Positions 26,277-35,934 of a stretch of 64,000 bases of DNA are shown here, piece after piece. Position numbers and translations under genes: made by a program. Origin of the DNA: JAZQHR01 sp045540815 (lineage in GTDB: Bacteria; Bacillota; Clostridia; UMGS1810); NCBI GenBank assembly GCA_045540815.1, contig JAZQHY010000019.1:1-64000 (forward strand), read 5' to 3'. The stretch's first letter is position 1. Each line of letters starts with the position of its first letter. Under the pieces are notes generated by a model. That model worked only from the letters and a program-made list of their open reading frames with translations. It searched no databases and was not told the origin of the DNA.

Positions 26277-27389
26277 ATGGAAAGATTTGATGTACTTAAA
26301 AATGATGAAAAAGTAATTTTAAAGCTTCGTACTATTTATCGTAAATATGGCTACAGCCAGTATAGAATGAGCAAGTTTGAAGAGTACGATTTGTACGTTA
26401 GAAATAAAAAATTCTTAGTGTCGGATAACATTATTACTTTTACCGATACCGACGGAAAGCTTATGGCACTTAAGCCTGACGTAACGCTTTCTATTATTAA
26501 AAACAGCGCTGATGAGGAAAATACCACTCAAAAGGTGTATTACAACGAAAACGTGTACAGAGTTTCAAAGGGTACGAATTCGTTTAAGGAGATAATGCAG
26601 ACAGGTCTTGAGTGTATTGGAAATATTGACGATTACAGCATTTACGAGGTTATAATGCTGGCTGCAAAAAGTTTAGAGAGTATATCGGATGATTTTGTTC
26701 TGGATATTTCACATCTTGGCATTATATCAGAAGCAATTGACAAAATGAATATAACCGAAAAGGGCAGAAAAGAGATACTTAAATGCATCGGTCAGAAAAA
26801 TGCTCACGGAATAAATGAAGTGTGTGTGCGCGAGGGCGCAGACGGTGAGATGCTTGAAAAACTAGTTTCTACTTACGGAAGTCCCAAAAAGGTTATAAAT
26901 GTGCTAAATTCAATTAAAAACAGGGATAATTTAAAAAGTATTGAAAGTCTGGAAAAAATTATAACTGCACTTGAAAATAGCGGTTTTAAAGGTAAAATCA
27001 ATATTGATTTTTCGGTTATAAGCGATACAAATTATTATAATGGTTTTGTGTTTAAGGGATATGTAAAAGGTATAGCATCAAGCGTACTTACAGGCGGTCA
27101 GTATGACAATTTAATGCAGAAGATGGGTAGAAAATCAGGTGCAATTGGATTTGCGGTTTACCTTGATATGCTCGAACGTCTTGGCACAAATGAAAAAGCT
27201 TATGACGTTGACGCGGTAATACTTTACGATGATAACTCTGACCTTGACACTCTAAACGACGCAGTAAGACGTATTACATCAAACGGCAAAACAGTAAAGG
27301 TGTTAAACGGTAATCCGCAAGGCATCAGATACAAACAGCTTTTAAGACTAAAGGAAAGAGGGGTAGAAATCATTGAAAACAATGCTTAA
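26277..27389 (+). CDS. hisZ: ATP phosphoribosyltransferase regulatory subunit
   Basis: The 370-residue protein has a histidyl-tRNA-synthetase-like catalytic fold (LKPDVTLSI, GLECIG, ISDTNYYNGFVFKGY, SSVLTGGQYDNL). The fold is normally seen in HisZ, the partner of short-form HisG. ATG directly follows the regulator's stop. The ~70-residue C-terminal piece is shorter than the anticodon-binding domain of a true HisRS. It overlaps hisG by 17 nt. Confidence 0.9.
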   Translation: MERFDVLKNDEKVILKLRTIYRKYGYSQYRMSKFEEYDLYVRNKKFLVSDNIITFTDTDGKLMALKPDVTLSIIKNSADEENTTQKVYYNENVYRVSKGTNSFKEIMQTGLECIGNIDDYSIYEVIMLAAKSLESISDDFVLDISHLGIISEAIDKMNITEKGRKEILKCIGQKNAHGINEVCVREGADGEMLEKLVSTYGSPKKVINVLNSIKNRDNLKSIESLEKIITALENSGFKGKINIDFSVISDTNYYNGFVFKGYVKGIASSVLTGGQYDNLMQKMGRKSGAIGFAVYLDMLERLGTNEKAYDVDAVILYDDNSDLDTLNDAVRRITSNGKTVKVLNGNPQGIRYKQLLRLKERGVEIIENNA

Positions 27390-28008
27390 TATAGCACTTC
27401 CAAAGGGCAGACTAGGTGAAAAGGTATATGCAATGTTTGAAAAAGCAGGTTTCGAGTGCCCTTCTATAAAGGAAAATAACAGAAAACTAATATTTGAAAA
27501 TGAAGAAAAAGGCGTAAGATATTTCTGGGTAAAGCCTTCTGACGTATCAATATATGTAGAGCGTGGCGCGGCAGATATCGGTGTGGCAGGTAAGGATATA
27601 CTTTTAGAATACAAACCTGATATATTTGAGCTTTTAGACCTTGATATTGGAAAATGCCGTATGGCAGTTGCAGCGAAGAAGGAGTTTAAAGACGATATGC
27701 AAAAAACCCTCCGTGTAGCAACAAAATTTTCAAACATTACCAAAAACTATTATGCATCAAAGGGCAGAGATATAGATATTATCCACCTAAACGGTTCAAT
27801 TGAGATTGCGCCAATACTTGGACTTTCCGACGTAATAGTAGATATTGTTGAAACAGGTACTACTCTAAAGGAAAATGACCTTGAAGTAAAAGAGGAAATA
27901 GTACCTATCAGCGCAAGACTTATTGCCAACAAATCGAGTTTTCGTTTTAAATCGGGCGAGATTGAAAAGATACTTAGTGAAATGAAAAAGCAGATGGAGG
28001 ACAAATAA
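27373..28008 (+). CDS. hisG: ATP phosphoribosyltransferase, short form
   Basis: The 211-residue short HisG starts with ALPKGRLGEK and has the GAADIGVAGKDIL loop and the PRPP-binding region VDIVETGTTLKENDL. It condenses ATP with PRPP, the first and feedback-inhibited step, and needs HisZ. The start is probably TTG 27373: GAGGGG (27358-27363) lies 9 nt upstream of it but 18 nt from the ATG at 27382. The stop overlaps the hisD start (TAATG). Confidence 0.93.
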   Translation: MKTMLNIALPKGRLGEKVYAMFEKAGFECPSIKENNRKLIFENEEKGVRYFWVKPSDVSIYVERGAADIGVAGKDILLEYKPDIFELLDLDIGKCRMAVAAKKEFKDDMQKTLRVATKFSNITKNYYASKGRDIDIIHLNGSIEIAPILGLSDVIVDIVETGTTLKENDLEVKEEIVPISARLIANKSSFRFKSGEIEKILSEMKKQMEDK

Positions 28009-29282
28009 TGATAAAGATACTTAAATACGGCGAGGTTTCTGCCGAAGAAGTTTTTTCACGCGTTACTCCCGAGGTGAATGTTGAGGAGATAGTATCGGAT
28101 ATTATAGCCGATGTGCGAAAAAACGGCGACAGCGCACTTTATAAATACTGCGAAAAGTTTGACAAAGCAAAGCTTTCAAGTCTACTTGTTACAAAGGAAG
28201 AGATAGACGAGGCACTTTCGAAAGTTGAGCCTGAATTTTTGGAGATACTTAAAAAAGCAAGTGCGAATATAAGAAAATTTCACGAAAAACAGGTAAGAAC
28301 AAGCTTTATTATAAACGATGAAAATGGCATTGTGACAGGGCAGAAGGTTATCCCTGTAGACAGAGCAGGTCTTTACGTTCCTGGAGGTACTGCGGCTTAT
28401 CCGTCAACTGTACTTATGGACGCTATCCCAGCTAAAATCGCAGGCTGCAGGGAGGTAGTTATAACAACACCGCCTTTGGCAGACGGAAAAATTAATCCTG
28501 TAATCCTTGCTGCAGCAGCTGTTGCAGGTGTAGATAAAATAGTAAAAGTAGGCGGCGCACAGGCAATCGCTGCACTAGCTTATGGAACTGAGAGCGTACC
28601 AAAGGTTGACAAGATAGTAGGCCCCGGTAACGCATTTGTTGCCGAGGCAAAAAAACAGGTTTACGGCATTGTGTCTATAGATATGATAGCAGGACCTAGC
28701 GAGATACTTATAGTTGCGGATAGTACCTCAAATCCAAAACATCTTGCGGCAGATCTTTTATCACAAGCAGAACACGATAAGCTTGCAAGCGCAGTACTTG
28801 TATGCGATAGCGAAAAACTTGCAAATGATGTATCGGCAGAGCTTGAAAAACAAATACCTCAACTCGAGAGAGCAGAGATAGCAAGAGCATCTATCGACAA
28901 TAACGGTAAAATCATCGTTGCAGACGATTTAAATAAAGCTATAGAAATATCAAATGAGATTGCGCCTGAACATTTAGAACTTTGTGTGGACAATCCGTTT
29001 GACTACCTTGATGCTATCCGTCACGCAGGCTCGATATTTATGGGTAAAAATTGCCCTGAAGCGCTTGGCGATTATTTTGCAGGACCAAACCACACACTTC
29101 CTACAAGCGGTACTGCAAAATTTTCAAGCCCATTATCAGTAGACGATTTTGTAAAGAAAACGCAGTACACATACTACACAAAGGACGCGCTTTCAAGAGT
29201 TGCGCGTGACGTAGAGTATTTTGCAAAAAAAGAAGGACTTACCGCACACGCAAAAAGTGCAGTAATAAGAATAGAGGAATAA
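28008..29282 (+). CDS. hisD: Histidinol dehydrogenase
   Basis: The 424-residue protein is full length, with VPGGTAAYPSTVLM (residues ~125-138), VDKIVGPGNAFVAEAKK and the zinc/catalytic stretch SQAEHDKLASAVLV and AGPNHTLPT. It oxidises histidinol to histidine with two NAD. Its ATG overlaps the hisG stop by one base. Confidence 0.96.
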   Translation: MIKILKYGEVSAEEVFSRVTPEVNVEEIVSDIIADVRKNGDSALYKYCEKFDKAKLSSLLVTKEEIDEALSKVEPEFLEILKKASANIRKFHEKQVRTSFIINDENGIVTGQKVIPVDRAGLYVPGGTAAYPSTVLMDAIPAKIAGCREVVITTPPLADGKINPVILAAAAVAGVDKIVKVGGAQAIAALAYGTESVPKVDKIVGPGNAFVAEAKKQVYGIVSIDMIAGPSEILIVADSTSNPKHLAADLLSQAEHDKLASAVLVCDSEKLANDVSAELEKQIPQLERAEIARASIDNNGKIIVADDLNKAIEISNEIAPEHLELCVDNPFDYLDAIRHAGSIFMGKNCPEALGDYFAGPNHTLPTSGTAKFSSPLSVDDFVKKTQYTYYTKDALSRVARDVEYFAKKEGLTAHAKSAVIRIEE

Positions 29283-29284
29283 AA

Positions 29285-30349
29285 ATGAGTAAATTTTTTT
29301 CAGATAAATACAAAACTCTCGTTCCGTATACACCTGGTGAACAGCCAAAGGACCTTAAGTATATTAAGTTAAATACAAACGAGTCACCGTTTCCACCATC
29401 TAAAAAGGCTATAAAGTACGCAGGAAAAGCGGCAAAGATGCTAAACCTTTATCCTGACCCCGAGTGCAGAGAGCTAAATAAGATTTTGGCAGAAATACTT
29501 GGTGTAGAGCCTGACGAGGTGCTTGTAACAAACGGCTCGGACGAGATACTTAACTTTGCATTTATGGCATTTTGCGACGATGCACATCCTGCCGTGTTTC
29601 CAAATATCACATACGGATTTTACTCGGTGTTTGCCAAGATAAATAACATTCCATACGAGGAAATACCATTAAAGGACGATTTTACTATAGATGTAAATGA
29701 CTATATCGGCATAAATAAAAATATTTTTATTGCCAATCCTAATGCGCCAACAGGCATAGCGCTATCACTTTCTGATGTTGAGAAGATAGTAAGTTCAAAC
29801 CCCGACAATATCGTTGTTATAGACGAGGCGTATGTTGATTTTGGAAATGATAGCGCAGTAAGTCTTACTAAAAAGTACGATAACCTACTTGTAACGCAAA
29901 CATTTTCAAAATCGCGTTCAATGGCAGGCGCACGTCTTGGATTTGGAGTAGCGAATAGGGAGCTTATAGCCGACCTTAACACTATAAAATACTCTACCAA
30001 TCCGTACAACATAAATAAAATGACTATGGCGGCAGGGATAGGTGTGCTGGAGGACGAAGCATACACACGCAAAAACTGTGAGAAAATTATAAAAGCAAGA
30101 GAATATACAGTAGCAGAACTTACTAAACTCGGCTTTACAATGACAAATTCCACTACCAATTTTATATTTGCAAAGCACGATAAGATTGACGGCAAAAAGC
30201 TATACTTAAAGCTTAAGGAAAAAGGCATGCTTGTAAGGCATTTTGACAAATCAGAAATTTGTATGTATAATCGTATAACGATAGGAACTTTTTCTCAGAT
30301 GAAAAAGCTTATAGACACTATTAAAGCAATACTGGAGGAAGAAAAATGA
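29285..30349 (+). CDS. hisC: Histidinol-phosphate aminotransferase
   Basis: The 354-residue fold-type I PLP enzyme has LNTNESPFPPS (substrate loop), NPNAPTGIAL, VIDEAYVDF and the PLP-lysine motif TQTFSKSRSMAGARLGF (about residue 207). It starts 2 nt after hisD and its stop overlaps the hisB ATG (ATGA). Confidence 0.94.
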   Translation: MSKFFSDKYKTLVPYTPGEQPKDLKYIKLNTNESPFPPSKKAIKYAGKAAKMLNLYPDPECRELNKILAEILGVEPDEVLVTNGSDEILNFAFMAFCDDAHPAVFPNITYGFYSVFAKINNIPYEEIPLKDDFTIDVNDYIGINKNIFIANPNAPTGIALSLSDVEKIVSSNPDNIVVIDEAYVDFGNDSAVSLTKKYDNLLVTQTFSKSRSMAGARLGFGVANRELIADLNTIKYSTNPYNINKMTMAAGIGVLEDEAYTRKNCEKIIKAREYTVAELTKLGFTMTNSTTNFIFAKHDKIDGKKLYLKLKEKGMLVRHFDKSEICMYNRITIGTFSQMKKLIDTIKAILEEEK

Positions 30350-30933
30350 GAGTTTCCGAAATGAATAGAAAAACTGCTGAAACAGATATCTGGCTAAAGC
30401 TTAACCTTGACGGAGATGGCAAAAGCGAGATAGATACAGGCTGCGGATTTTTAGACCATATGCTTACACTTTTTGCAAAGCACGGACGATTTGACCTAAA
30501 TGTAAAATGCACAGGTGATACATACGTTGACGACCACCATACTGTAGAGGATATCGGCATTGTGCTTGGCGATGCGTTTTCCGCCGCATTGGGCGATAAA
30601 AAGGGCATTGTCCGCTATGGAAATATGATTCTTCCTATGGACGAGGCGCTTATCCTTTCTGCAGTTGATTTGTCAGGCAGAAGCCACCTTGAATACGACC
30701 TTGACATTCCAACAGATAAGGTTGGCACATTTGATACAGAGCTTGTAGTGGAGTTTTTCCTTGCATTTGTGAGAAATGCAAAATGCACGCTTCACTTAAA
30801 ATCACTTGCGGGCAGAAATTCGCATCACATTATAGAAGGTGCGTTTAAATCTGTCGCAAGAAGTTTAAAGGATGCCGTAAGCATAGATAAGGCTTACGAA
30901 AATGAAATACCTTCAACAAAGGGAGTACTATAA
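30346..30933 (+). CDS. hisB: Imidazoleglycerol-phosphate dehydratase, monofunctional
   Basis: The 195-residue protein has both metal-binding motifs of the dehydratase (VDDHHTVEDIG near residue 64 and GRNSHHIIEGAFK near 161). The HAD-type histidinol-phosphatase domain of enterobacterial HisB is absent, so another protein must provide that step. It overlaps hisC by 4 nt and hisH by 1 nt. Confidence 0.96.
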   Translation: MRVSEMNRKTAETDIWLKLNLDGDGKSEIDTGCGFLDHMLTLFAKHGRFDLNVKCTGDTYVDDHHTVEDIGIVLGDAFSAALGDKKGIVRYGNMILPMDEALILSAVDLSGRSHLEYDLDIPTDKVGTFDTELVVEFFLAFVRNAKCTLHLKSLAGRNSHHIIEGAFKSVARSLKDAVSIDKAYENEIPSTKGVL

Positions 30934-31547
30934 TGATAGCAATAATTGATTACGGAGTGGGCAATCTGTTTTCACTTAAAAGCTCACTTAATATGATAGG
31001 TGCAGAAACAATCGTTACATCGGATGCTAAGGTTATAAAAAATGCCGATAAAATCCTTCTTCCAGGTGTTGGCGCATTTGAAGATGCGGCAAGAAAGCTT
31101 CGTAAGTCAGGACTTGGCGAGCTTGTTAAAGAAGAGGCAAGAAATGGAAAGCCACTTCTTGGAATATGCCTCGGTATGCAGATGCTTTTTGAAAAAAGCT
31201 TTGAGTACGGCGAGCACGAGGGATTAGGACTTATAGACGGCGAAATAAGACCAATATCCGATGTTATACCAAGTGATTTAAAGATACCACACATCGGTTG
31301 GAATGCACTTAGGTTTAAAAATAAATCAGAACTTTTTAAATATATAAAAGACGGCGATTTTGTGTATTTTGTTCATTCGTATTATGCAAAAACGAGTGAC
31401 AAAAACGTTATCGCAACATCCGAGTATGGCGCAGACCTTACCGCGGCAGTGGCAAAGGATAACGTGTTTGGCTGTCAGTTCCACCCCGAAAAAAGCGGTG
31501 ATGTGGGACTAAACATCTTAAGAGCATTTTGTGAAATGGAGGCGTAA
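30933..31547 (+). CDS. hisH: Imidazole glycerol phosphate synthase, glutaminase subunit
   Basis: The 204-residue class I glutamine amidotransferase has the nucleophile in LLGICLGMQMLF (about residue 79) and the His-Glu pair in GCQFHPEKSGDVG near the end. It feeds ammonia to HisF. Its ATG overlaps the hisB stop. Confidence 0.95.
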   Translation: MIAIIDYGVGNLFSLKSSLNMIGAETIVTSDAKVIKNADKILLPGVGAFEDAARKLRKSGLGELVKEEARNGKPLLGICLGMQMLFEKSFEYGEHEGLGLIDGEIRPISDVIPSDLKIPHIGWNALRFKNKSELFKYIKDGDFVYFVHSYYAKTSDKNVIATSEYGADLTAAVAKDNVFGCQFHPEKSGDVGLNILRAFCEMEA

Positions 31548-31549
31548 TT

Positions 31550-32263
31550 ATGCATATTTTCCCAGCAATAGATTTGTATGACAAAAAGGCAGTACGCCTT
31601 TTAAAAGGCGATTATAATAATATGACAATTTATAGCGACAATCCCGTAGAAATTGCTCGTGATTTTGAAAATCAGGGTGCAAAGTTTATCCATATAGTAG
31701 ACCTTGAGGGCGCAAAGGACGGCACTACACCAAACATCGATGTGGTAAAGGATATAGTTTCAAACTGCAACCTCTTTGCTGAAATTGGCGGTGGTATTCG
31801 CTCTATGGAAACTGTTGATAAATACATTGACGCAGGCGTTAAGAGAATAATCCTTGGCACAGCTGCGGTAAATGACGAAGAATTTTTAAAAGAATGTGTA
31901 AAAAAATACGGCGACAAAATAGCCGTTGGCGTGGATATAAAGGATGGCTACGTTGCCATAAAAGGCTGGACAGAAAAGTCGGAATTTACCTTTATTGAAT
32001 TTTGCGAGAAAATGCAAATGCTTGGCGTTACCACTCTTATTTGCACAGATATTTCAAAAGACGGTGCTATGCAAGGCACAAACCACGAATTGTATAAAGA
32101 ATTGTCAGAAAAATTTAGTATGAATATCACCGCATCGGGCGGTGTGTCATCTATAGATGATGTAAAAAGACTTGCAGATTTAAATATCTACGGCGCTATA
32201 ATTGGCAAGGCGTATTACACAGGCGCTATATCATTAAAGGAAGCAATTGAGGTGGCAAAATGA
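31550..32263 (+). CDS. hisA: ProFAR isomerase
   Basis: The 237-residue TIM barrel has FPAIDLYDKKAVRLLKGDY at the N-terminus (catalytic Asp), GGGIRSMETVDKYIDAG and CTDISKDGAMQGTN (second catalytic Asp). It carries out the Amadori isomerisation to PRFAR. It is followed with 4-nt overlap by the related hisF. Confidence 0.95.
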   Translation: MHIFPAIDLYDKKAVRLLKGDYNNMTIYSDNPVEIARDFENQGAKFIHIVDLEGAKDGTTPNIDVVKDIVSNCNLFAEIGGGIRSMETVDKYIDAGVKRIILGTAAVNDEEFLKECVKKYGDKIAVGVDIKDGYVAIKGWTEKSEFTFIEFCEKMQMLGVTTLICTDISKDGAMQGTNHELYKELSEKFSMNITASGGVSSIDDVKRLADLNIYGAIIGKAYYTGAISLKEAIEVAK

Positions 32264-33018
32264 TAACAAAACGTATTATCCCTTGCCTTGACGTGAAAAA
32301 CGGAAGGGTAGTAAAGGGAGTTAATTTTGAGGGTTTGTCTGACGTGTCGTCACCTGTAGAGCTTGCGAAATACTATAGTGACAACGGCGCAGACGAGCTT
32401 GTGTTTTATGATATAACCGCATCTGCAGAAGGACGTCAATTATTTACCGATATACTTACAGAGGTTGCAAAGACAATTTTCATTCCGCTAACAGTTGGCG
32501 GTGGTATAAATACCGTAGCCGATTTTGACAGAGTTTTAAAATGCGGTGCGGACAAGGTAAGTGTAAATTCAGGTGCTATAAAAAATCCAAACCTGATATA
32601 CGAAGCGGCAAAGCTATACGGCGACCAGTGTGTAGTTATTTCTGCCGATGTAAAGAGAGTAAACGGCGAGTTTCAGGTGTTTGCCAAAGGCGGCAGGGAA
32701 AACACAGGTATGGAGGCTATAAGCTGGATTAAGAGATGTGTTGACCTTGGTGCAGGCGAAGTTGTGTTAAATTCTATCGACACCGATGGCGTTAAAAACG
32801 GCTTTGATATAGAGATGCTTGAAGCTGTTTCAAACGCAGTAAACGTACCTGTAATAGCATCGGGCGGTGCGGGGTGTATAGACGATTTTACTCACCTGTT
32901 TAAGACACTTCCAAAGGTGGACGCAGGACTTGCGGCATCAATATTCCACTTTGGTGAAGTTAAGATTTCGGACCTTAAAGCTGAACTTAAATCACAGGGC
33001 ATTACGGTCAGAATATAG
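32260..33018 (+). CDS. hisF: Imidazole glycerol phosphate synthase, cyclase subunit
   Basis: The 252-residue TIM barrel has [19 protein letters not shown] (catalytic Asp ~11), [31 protein letters not shown] (second Asp) and [11 protein letters not shown]. With HisH it makes imidazole glycerol phosphate and AICAR. The AICAR (ZMP) links this operon to the ZTP riboswitch-controlled purine operon. Confidence 0.96.
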   Translation: MITKRIIPCLDVKNGRVVKGVNFEGLSDVSSPVELAKYYSDNGADELVFYDITASAEGRQLFTDILTEVAKTIFIPLTVGGGINTVADFDRVLKCGADKVSVNSGAIKNPNLIYEAAKLYGDQCVVISADVKRVNGEFQVFAKGGRENTGMEAISWIKRCVDLGAGEVVLNSIDTDGVKNGFDIEMLEAVSNAVNVPVIASGGAGCIDDFTHLFKTLPKVDAGLAASIFHFGEVKISDLKAELKSQGITVRI

Positions 33019-33029
33019 GAGGAAAACTT

Positions 33030-33677
33030 ATGATTAATATAGATGAATTAAAATTTGACGAAAAGGGTCTTATCCCCGCTATCGTTGTAGATGCAGTGTC
33101 AAAGAAGGTTTTAACACTTGCGTATATGAACAAAGAAAGCCTTAAAATATCAATGGAAAAGGGGCTTACCTGTTTCTTTAGCCGTTCAAGAAATGAACTT
33201 TGGCTAAAGGGTGAAACAAGCGGAAACTATCAGCATATAGTGTCTATTACTGCCGATTGCGATAACGATGCACTTGTGGTAATGGTTGAAAAGGACGGCC
33301 CTGCTTGTCACAAGGGTACAGATAGTTGCTTTGAGAATACACTTTGGGAAAGCGAAGATTTACACGAATTTTCATACGCTGGCTTAATGAAGCTTATCGA
33401 AGGCAGAAAGACAGATAAAAAAGAAGGCTCGTATACTACTTACCTTTTTGAAAAGGGTCTTGATAAGATTCTTAAAAAAGTGGGCGAGGAAAACACAGAA
33501 GTAATCATCGCTGCAAAATCTGATGATAAAAAGGAAACTATCTACGAGATAGCCGACCTTGCGTATCATGTGATGGTGCTTATGATAGAAATGGGCATCT
33601 CGCTTGAGGATATCCACAAAGAACTTGCTTCACGTCACGTAATTGACCATAAAGTAAAACAGGAAAAGATGGTGTAA
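33030..33677 (+). CDS. hisIE: Phosphoribosyl-AMP cyclohydrolase / phosphoribosyl-ATP pyrophosphatase
   Basis: The 215-residue fusion carries HisI in residues ~10-105 ([34 protein letters not shown] with Asp/Cys metal ligands, GPACHKG). HisE fills ~115-205 ([31 protein letters not shown]). It performs steps 2 and 3. AGGAGGAAAA precedes ATG 33030. Confidence 0.95.
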   Translation: MINIDELKFDEKGLIPAIVVDAVSKKVLTLAYMNKESLKISMEKGLTCFFSRSRNELWLKGETSGNYQHIVSITADCDNDALVVMVEKDGPACHKGTDSCFENTLWESEDLHEFSYAGLMKLIEGRKTDKKEGSYTTYLFEKGLDKILKKVGEENTEVIIAAKSDDKKETIYEIADLAYHVMVLMIEMGISLEDIHKELASRHVIDHKVKQEKMV

Positions 33678-33681
33678 TAAA

Positions 33682-34473
33682 ATGGAAATAGGAATTGGAA
33701 TGGTAGAAAGCCTCGACTATGAAATACAATTTAAGATATTTAATAAACTTGGAATTAAAAGAACATTTACAAGCTCAAATGTAACAGATTACGAACGCCT
33801 ATCAAAACTTCTAAAGGAATACAACATCGTATGCGAAACCATCCACGCGCCATTTGACCACATAAACGATATGTGGGGCGACGATGAGGAGTCAGGACAG
33901 GCAATCCTAAACCGCTTAAAAGAAAGCGTTGACAGATGTGAAAAGTACGGTATTCCTGTAACTGTTGTACACGTTTCAAGCGGACGTCCTATGCCTGAGA
34001 TTACAGAAATCGGTGTGAAAAGATACGAAGAGCTTTTTGACTACGCTAGTGAAAAAGGCGTTAAAGTTGCCCTTGAAAATTTAAGATATGCTGAAAATCT
34101 AAAATATTTCCTTGACAGATATGAAGATGTAGGTTTTTGCTGGGACAACGGACATCAGTATTGCCGAGGTGAAAATATAGATTATATGGGAATGTTCTCT
34201 GATAAGCTTATCGCACTGCATATCCACGATAACAGATGCGGTCTTGATACAGATGACCACCTTTTGCCATTTGACGGAAATATAGACTTTGACGTAGTTG
34301 CAAAAGCTATAGCCGATTCTGGATACGAGGGAACGCTAATGCTCGAAGTTTTCAAAAATGCCACAAAAGGCGACGAGAAGTTATACGAAAGCTTAACTGA
34401 CGAAGAATACTATGAGCGAGCAGTAGCGTCAGCAAAAAAGCTTTCGGATATGGTTGAAAGCTATAAAAAATAA
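33682..34473 (+). CDS. Xylose-isomerase-like TIM-barrel protein at the end of the his operon
   Basis: The 263-residue AP-endonuclease-2/xylose-isomerase-type barrel has likely metal ligands in IHAPFDH, VALENLR, CWDNGHQYC, ALHIHDNRCG, DDHLLPFDG and LMLEVF. It starts 4 bp after hisIE and the shared terminator follows it, so it belongs to the his transcript. Most relatives are labelled sugar-phosphate isomerase/epimerase without proven substrate. The operon lacks a histidinol-phosphatase, which makes this a speculative candidate, but the fold more often isomerises or epimerises sugars. Confidence 0.75.
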   Translation: MEIGIGMVESLDYEIQFKIFNKLGIKRTFTSSNVTDYERLSKLLKEYNIVCETIHAPFDHINDMWGDDEESGQAILNRLKESVDRCEKYGIPVTVVHVSSGRPMPEITEIGVKRYEELFDYASEKGVKVALENLRYAENLKYFLDRYEDVGFCWDNGHQYCRGENIDYMGMFSDKLIALHIHDNRCGLDTDDHLLPFDGNIDFDVVAKAIADSGYEGTLMLEVFKNATKGDEKLYESLTDEEYYERAVASAKKLSDMVESYKK

Positions 34474-34485
34474 ATAATGAACTTT

Positions 34486-34513
34486 AAAAGGATGCTTTTG
34501 GCATCCTTTTTTA
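34486..34513 (+). terminator. Terminator of the histidine operon
   Basis: AAAAGGATGC (34486-34495) pairs perfectly with GCATCCTTTT (34501-34510); the T run continues to 34512. Confidence 0.9.
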
Positions 34514-34561
34514 TATAAATCAAATATATGCGCATACTATTTTAAAAAACGGAGGCGCATT

Positions 34562-35860
34562 ATGAAAAAATCAATCTGGACAGATAGTATTATTTTACCG
34601 GAATTTCCAAAATTAAGAGGCGATATTAAAACAGATGTACTTATAATCGGCGGTGGAATGGCGGGCATACTTTGTGCGTATTTTCTTGAAAAATCAGGAG
34701 TAGATTATGTCCTTGTTGAAGGAAACAGAATATGTGAAGGTATAACTAAAAATACCACTGCAAAGATAACATCACAGCACGGACTAATTTACTCAAAGCT
34801 TATAAAGGATATGGGAATTGAAAAAGCACAGATGTATTTAACTGCTAATGAAAAAGCACTTTCGATATATGAAAATATGTGCCAAAACATCGACTGCGAC
34901 TTTGAGAAAAAAGATGCTTATACCTATTCCTTAAGGGATAGACAAATTATAGAGGACGAGGTAAAGGCAGTAAATAAGCTTGGATTTAATGCGGAATTCT
35001 ACGAAAAAGTAAACCTTCCGTTTTCCACTAAAGGCGGGGTTAAGTTTTCCAATCAGGCACAGTTTAATCCGCTAAAATTTATAGCGGAAATATCTAAAAA
35101 TTTAAATATCTACGAGCATACATTTATACGCGATATAACGCCCACTACCGCAATAGCTGACGAGTGCAAAGTAACTGCCAAAAACATAATCGTAACAACG
35201 CATTTTCCGTTTATAAATAAGCACGGAAGCTATTTTTTAAAGCTTTATCAGCACCGCTCATATGTGTCCGCTTATGAAAATGCACAAAATATCGACGGAA
35301 TGTACGTAGACGAGGATAAAAAGGGGATGTCATTTCGTACTTACGGCGACCTTATTTTAATAGGTGGCGGTGGACATCGTACAGGAAAACAAGGCGGAAA
35401 CTGGAAAGAGCTAAACTCATTTGCAAAAAGGTATTACCCACAGGCAAGGCTTAAATATGAGTGGGCAACACAGGATTGTATGAGCTTAGACAGTGTGTCA
35501 TATATAGGAAAGTATTCAGCACACACGCCAAATATGTACGTAGCAACTGGGTTTAATAAGTGGGGAATGACATCTTCTATGGTGTCGGCACTTGTGCTTT
35601 CGGATATGGTTGTGGGCAGAAAAAACGAATTTGCCGAGGTCTTTTCACCACAAAGAAGTATATTAAAACCTCAGCTTTTCGTAAATGGAGTTGAGTCTAC
35701 GGTAAATCTTCTTTCGCCAAGCCAGAAACGCTGTCCGCATTTGGGATGCGCTCTTAAGTGGAACAGGGCAGAGCATACGTGGGATTGTCCGTGTCACGGG
35801 TCGAGGTTTGAAGATGACGGAACTCTTATTGATAACCCTGCTACAGGTGATATAAAGTGA
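34562..35860 (+). CDS. FAD-dependent oxidoreductase with C-terminal Rieske domain
   Basis: The 432-residue protein has a DAO-type FAD domain (VLIIGGGMAGILCAYFLEKSG near residue 25, EGITKNTTAKITSQHG, VATGFNKWGMTSSMV). A C-terminal Rieske module follows (CPHLGCALKWN, CPCHGSRF: the Cys-x-His and Cys-x2-His ligands for a 2Fe-2S centre). Such fusions occur widely in bacteria; the substrate is unknown. CGGAGG lies upstream of ATG 34562. It ends about 75 bp before a GH13 gene with its own promoter. Confidence 0.88.
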   Translation: MKKSIWTDSIILPEFPKLRGDIKTDVLIIGGGMAGILCAYFLEKSGVDYVLVEGNRICEGITKNTTAKITSQHGLIYSKLIKDMGIEKAQMYLTANEKALSIYENMCQNIDCDFEKKDAYTYSLRDRQIIEDEVKAVNKLGFNAEFYEKVNLPFSTKGGVKFSNQAQFNPLKFIAEISKNLNIYEHTFIRDITPTTAIADECKVTAKNIIVTTHFPFINKHGSYFLKLYQHRSYVSAYENAQNIDGMYVDEDKKGMSFRTYGDLILIGGGGHRTGKQGGNWKELNSFAKRYYPQARLKYEWATQDCMSLDSVSYIGKYSAHTPNMYVATGFNKWGMTSSMVSALVLSDMVVGRKNEFAEVFSPQRSILKPQLFVNGVESTVNLLSPSQKRCPHLGCALKWNRAEHTWDCPCHGSRFEDDGTLIDNPATGDIK

Positions 35861-35870
35861 TATGTTTTTG

Positions 35871-35899
35871 TTGTCAAAATGGTATATAAATGATATAAT
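35871..35899 (+). promoter_or_regulatory. Promoter of the GH13 gene
   Basis: TTGTCA, 17-bp spacer, TATAAT. Confidence 0.7.
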
Positions 35900-35934
35900 G
35901 TATTATAACATTTGGTATAACAGGAGAAATAGTT

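Noticed and set aside
29701..30249. 182-codon open frame on the - strand inside hisC
   Set aside because: Antisense shadow of hisC; the + strand has clear HisC motifs.
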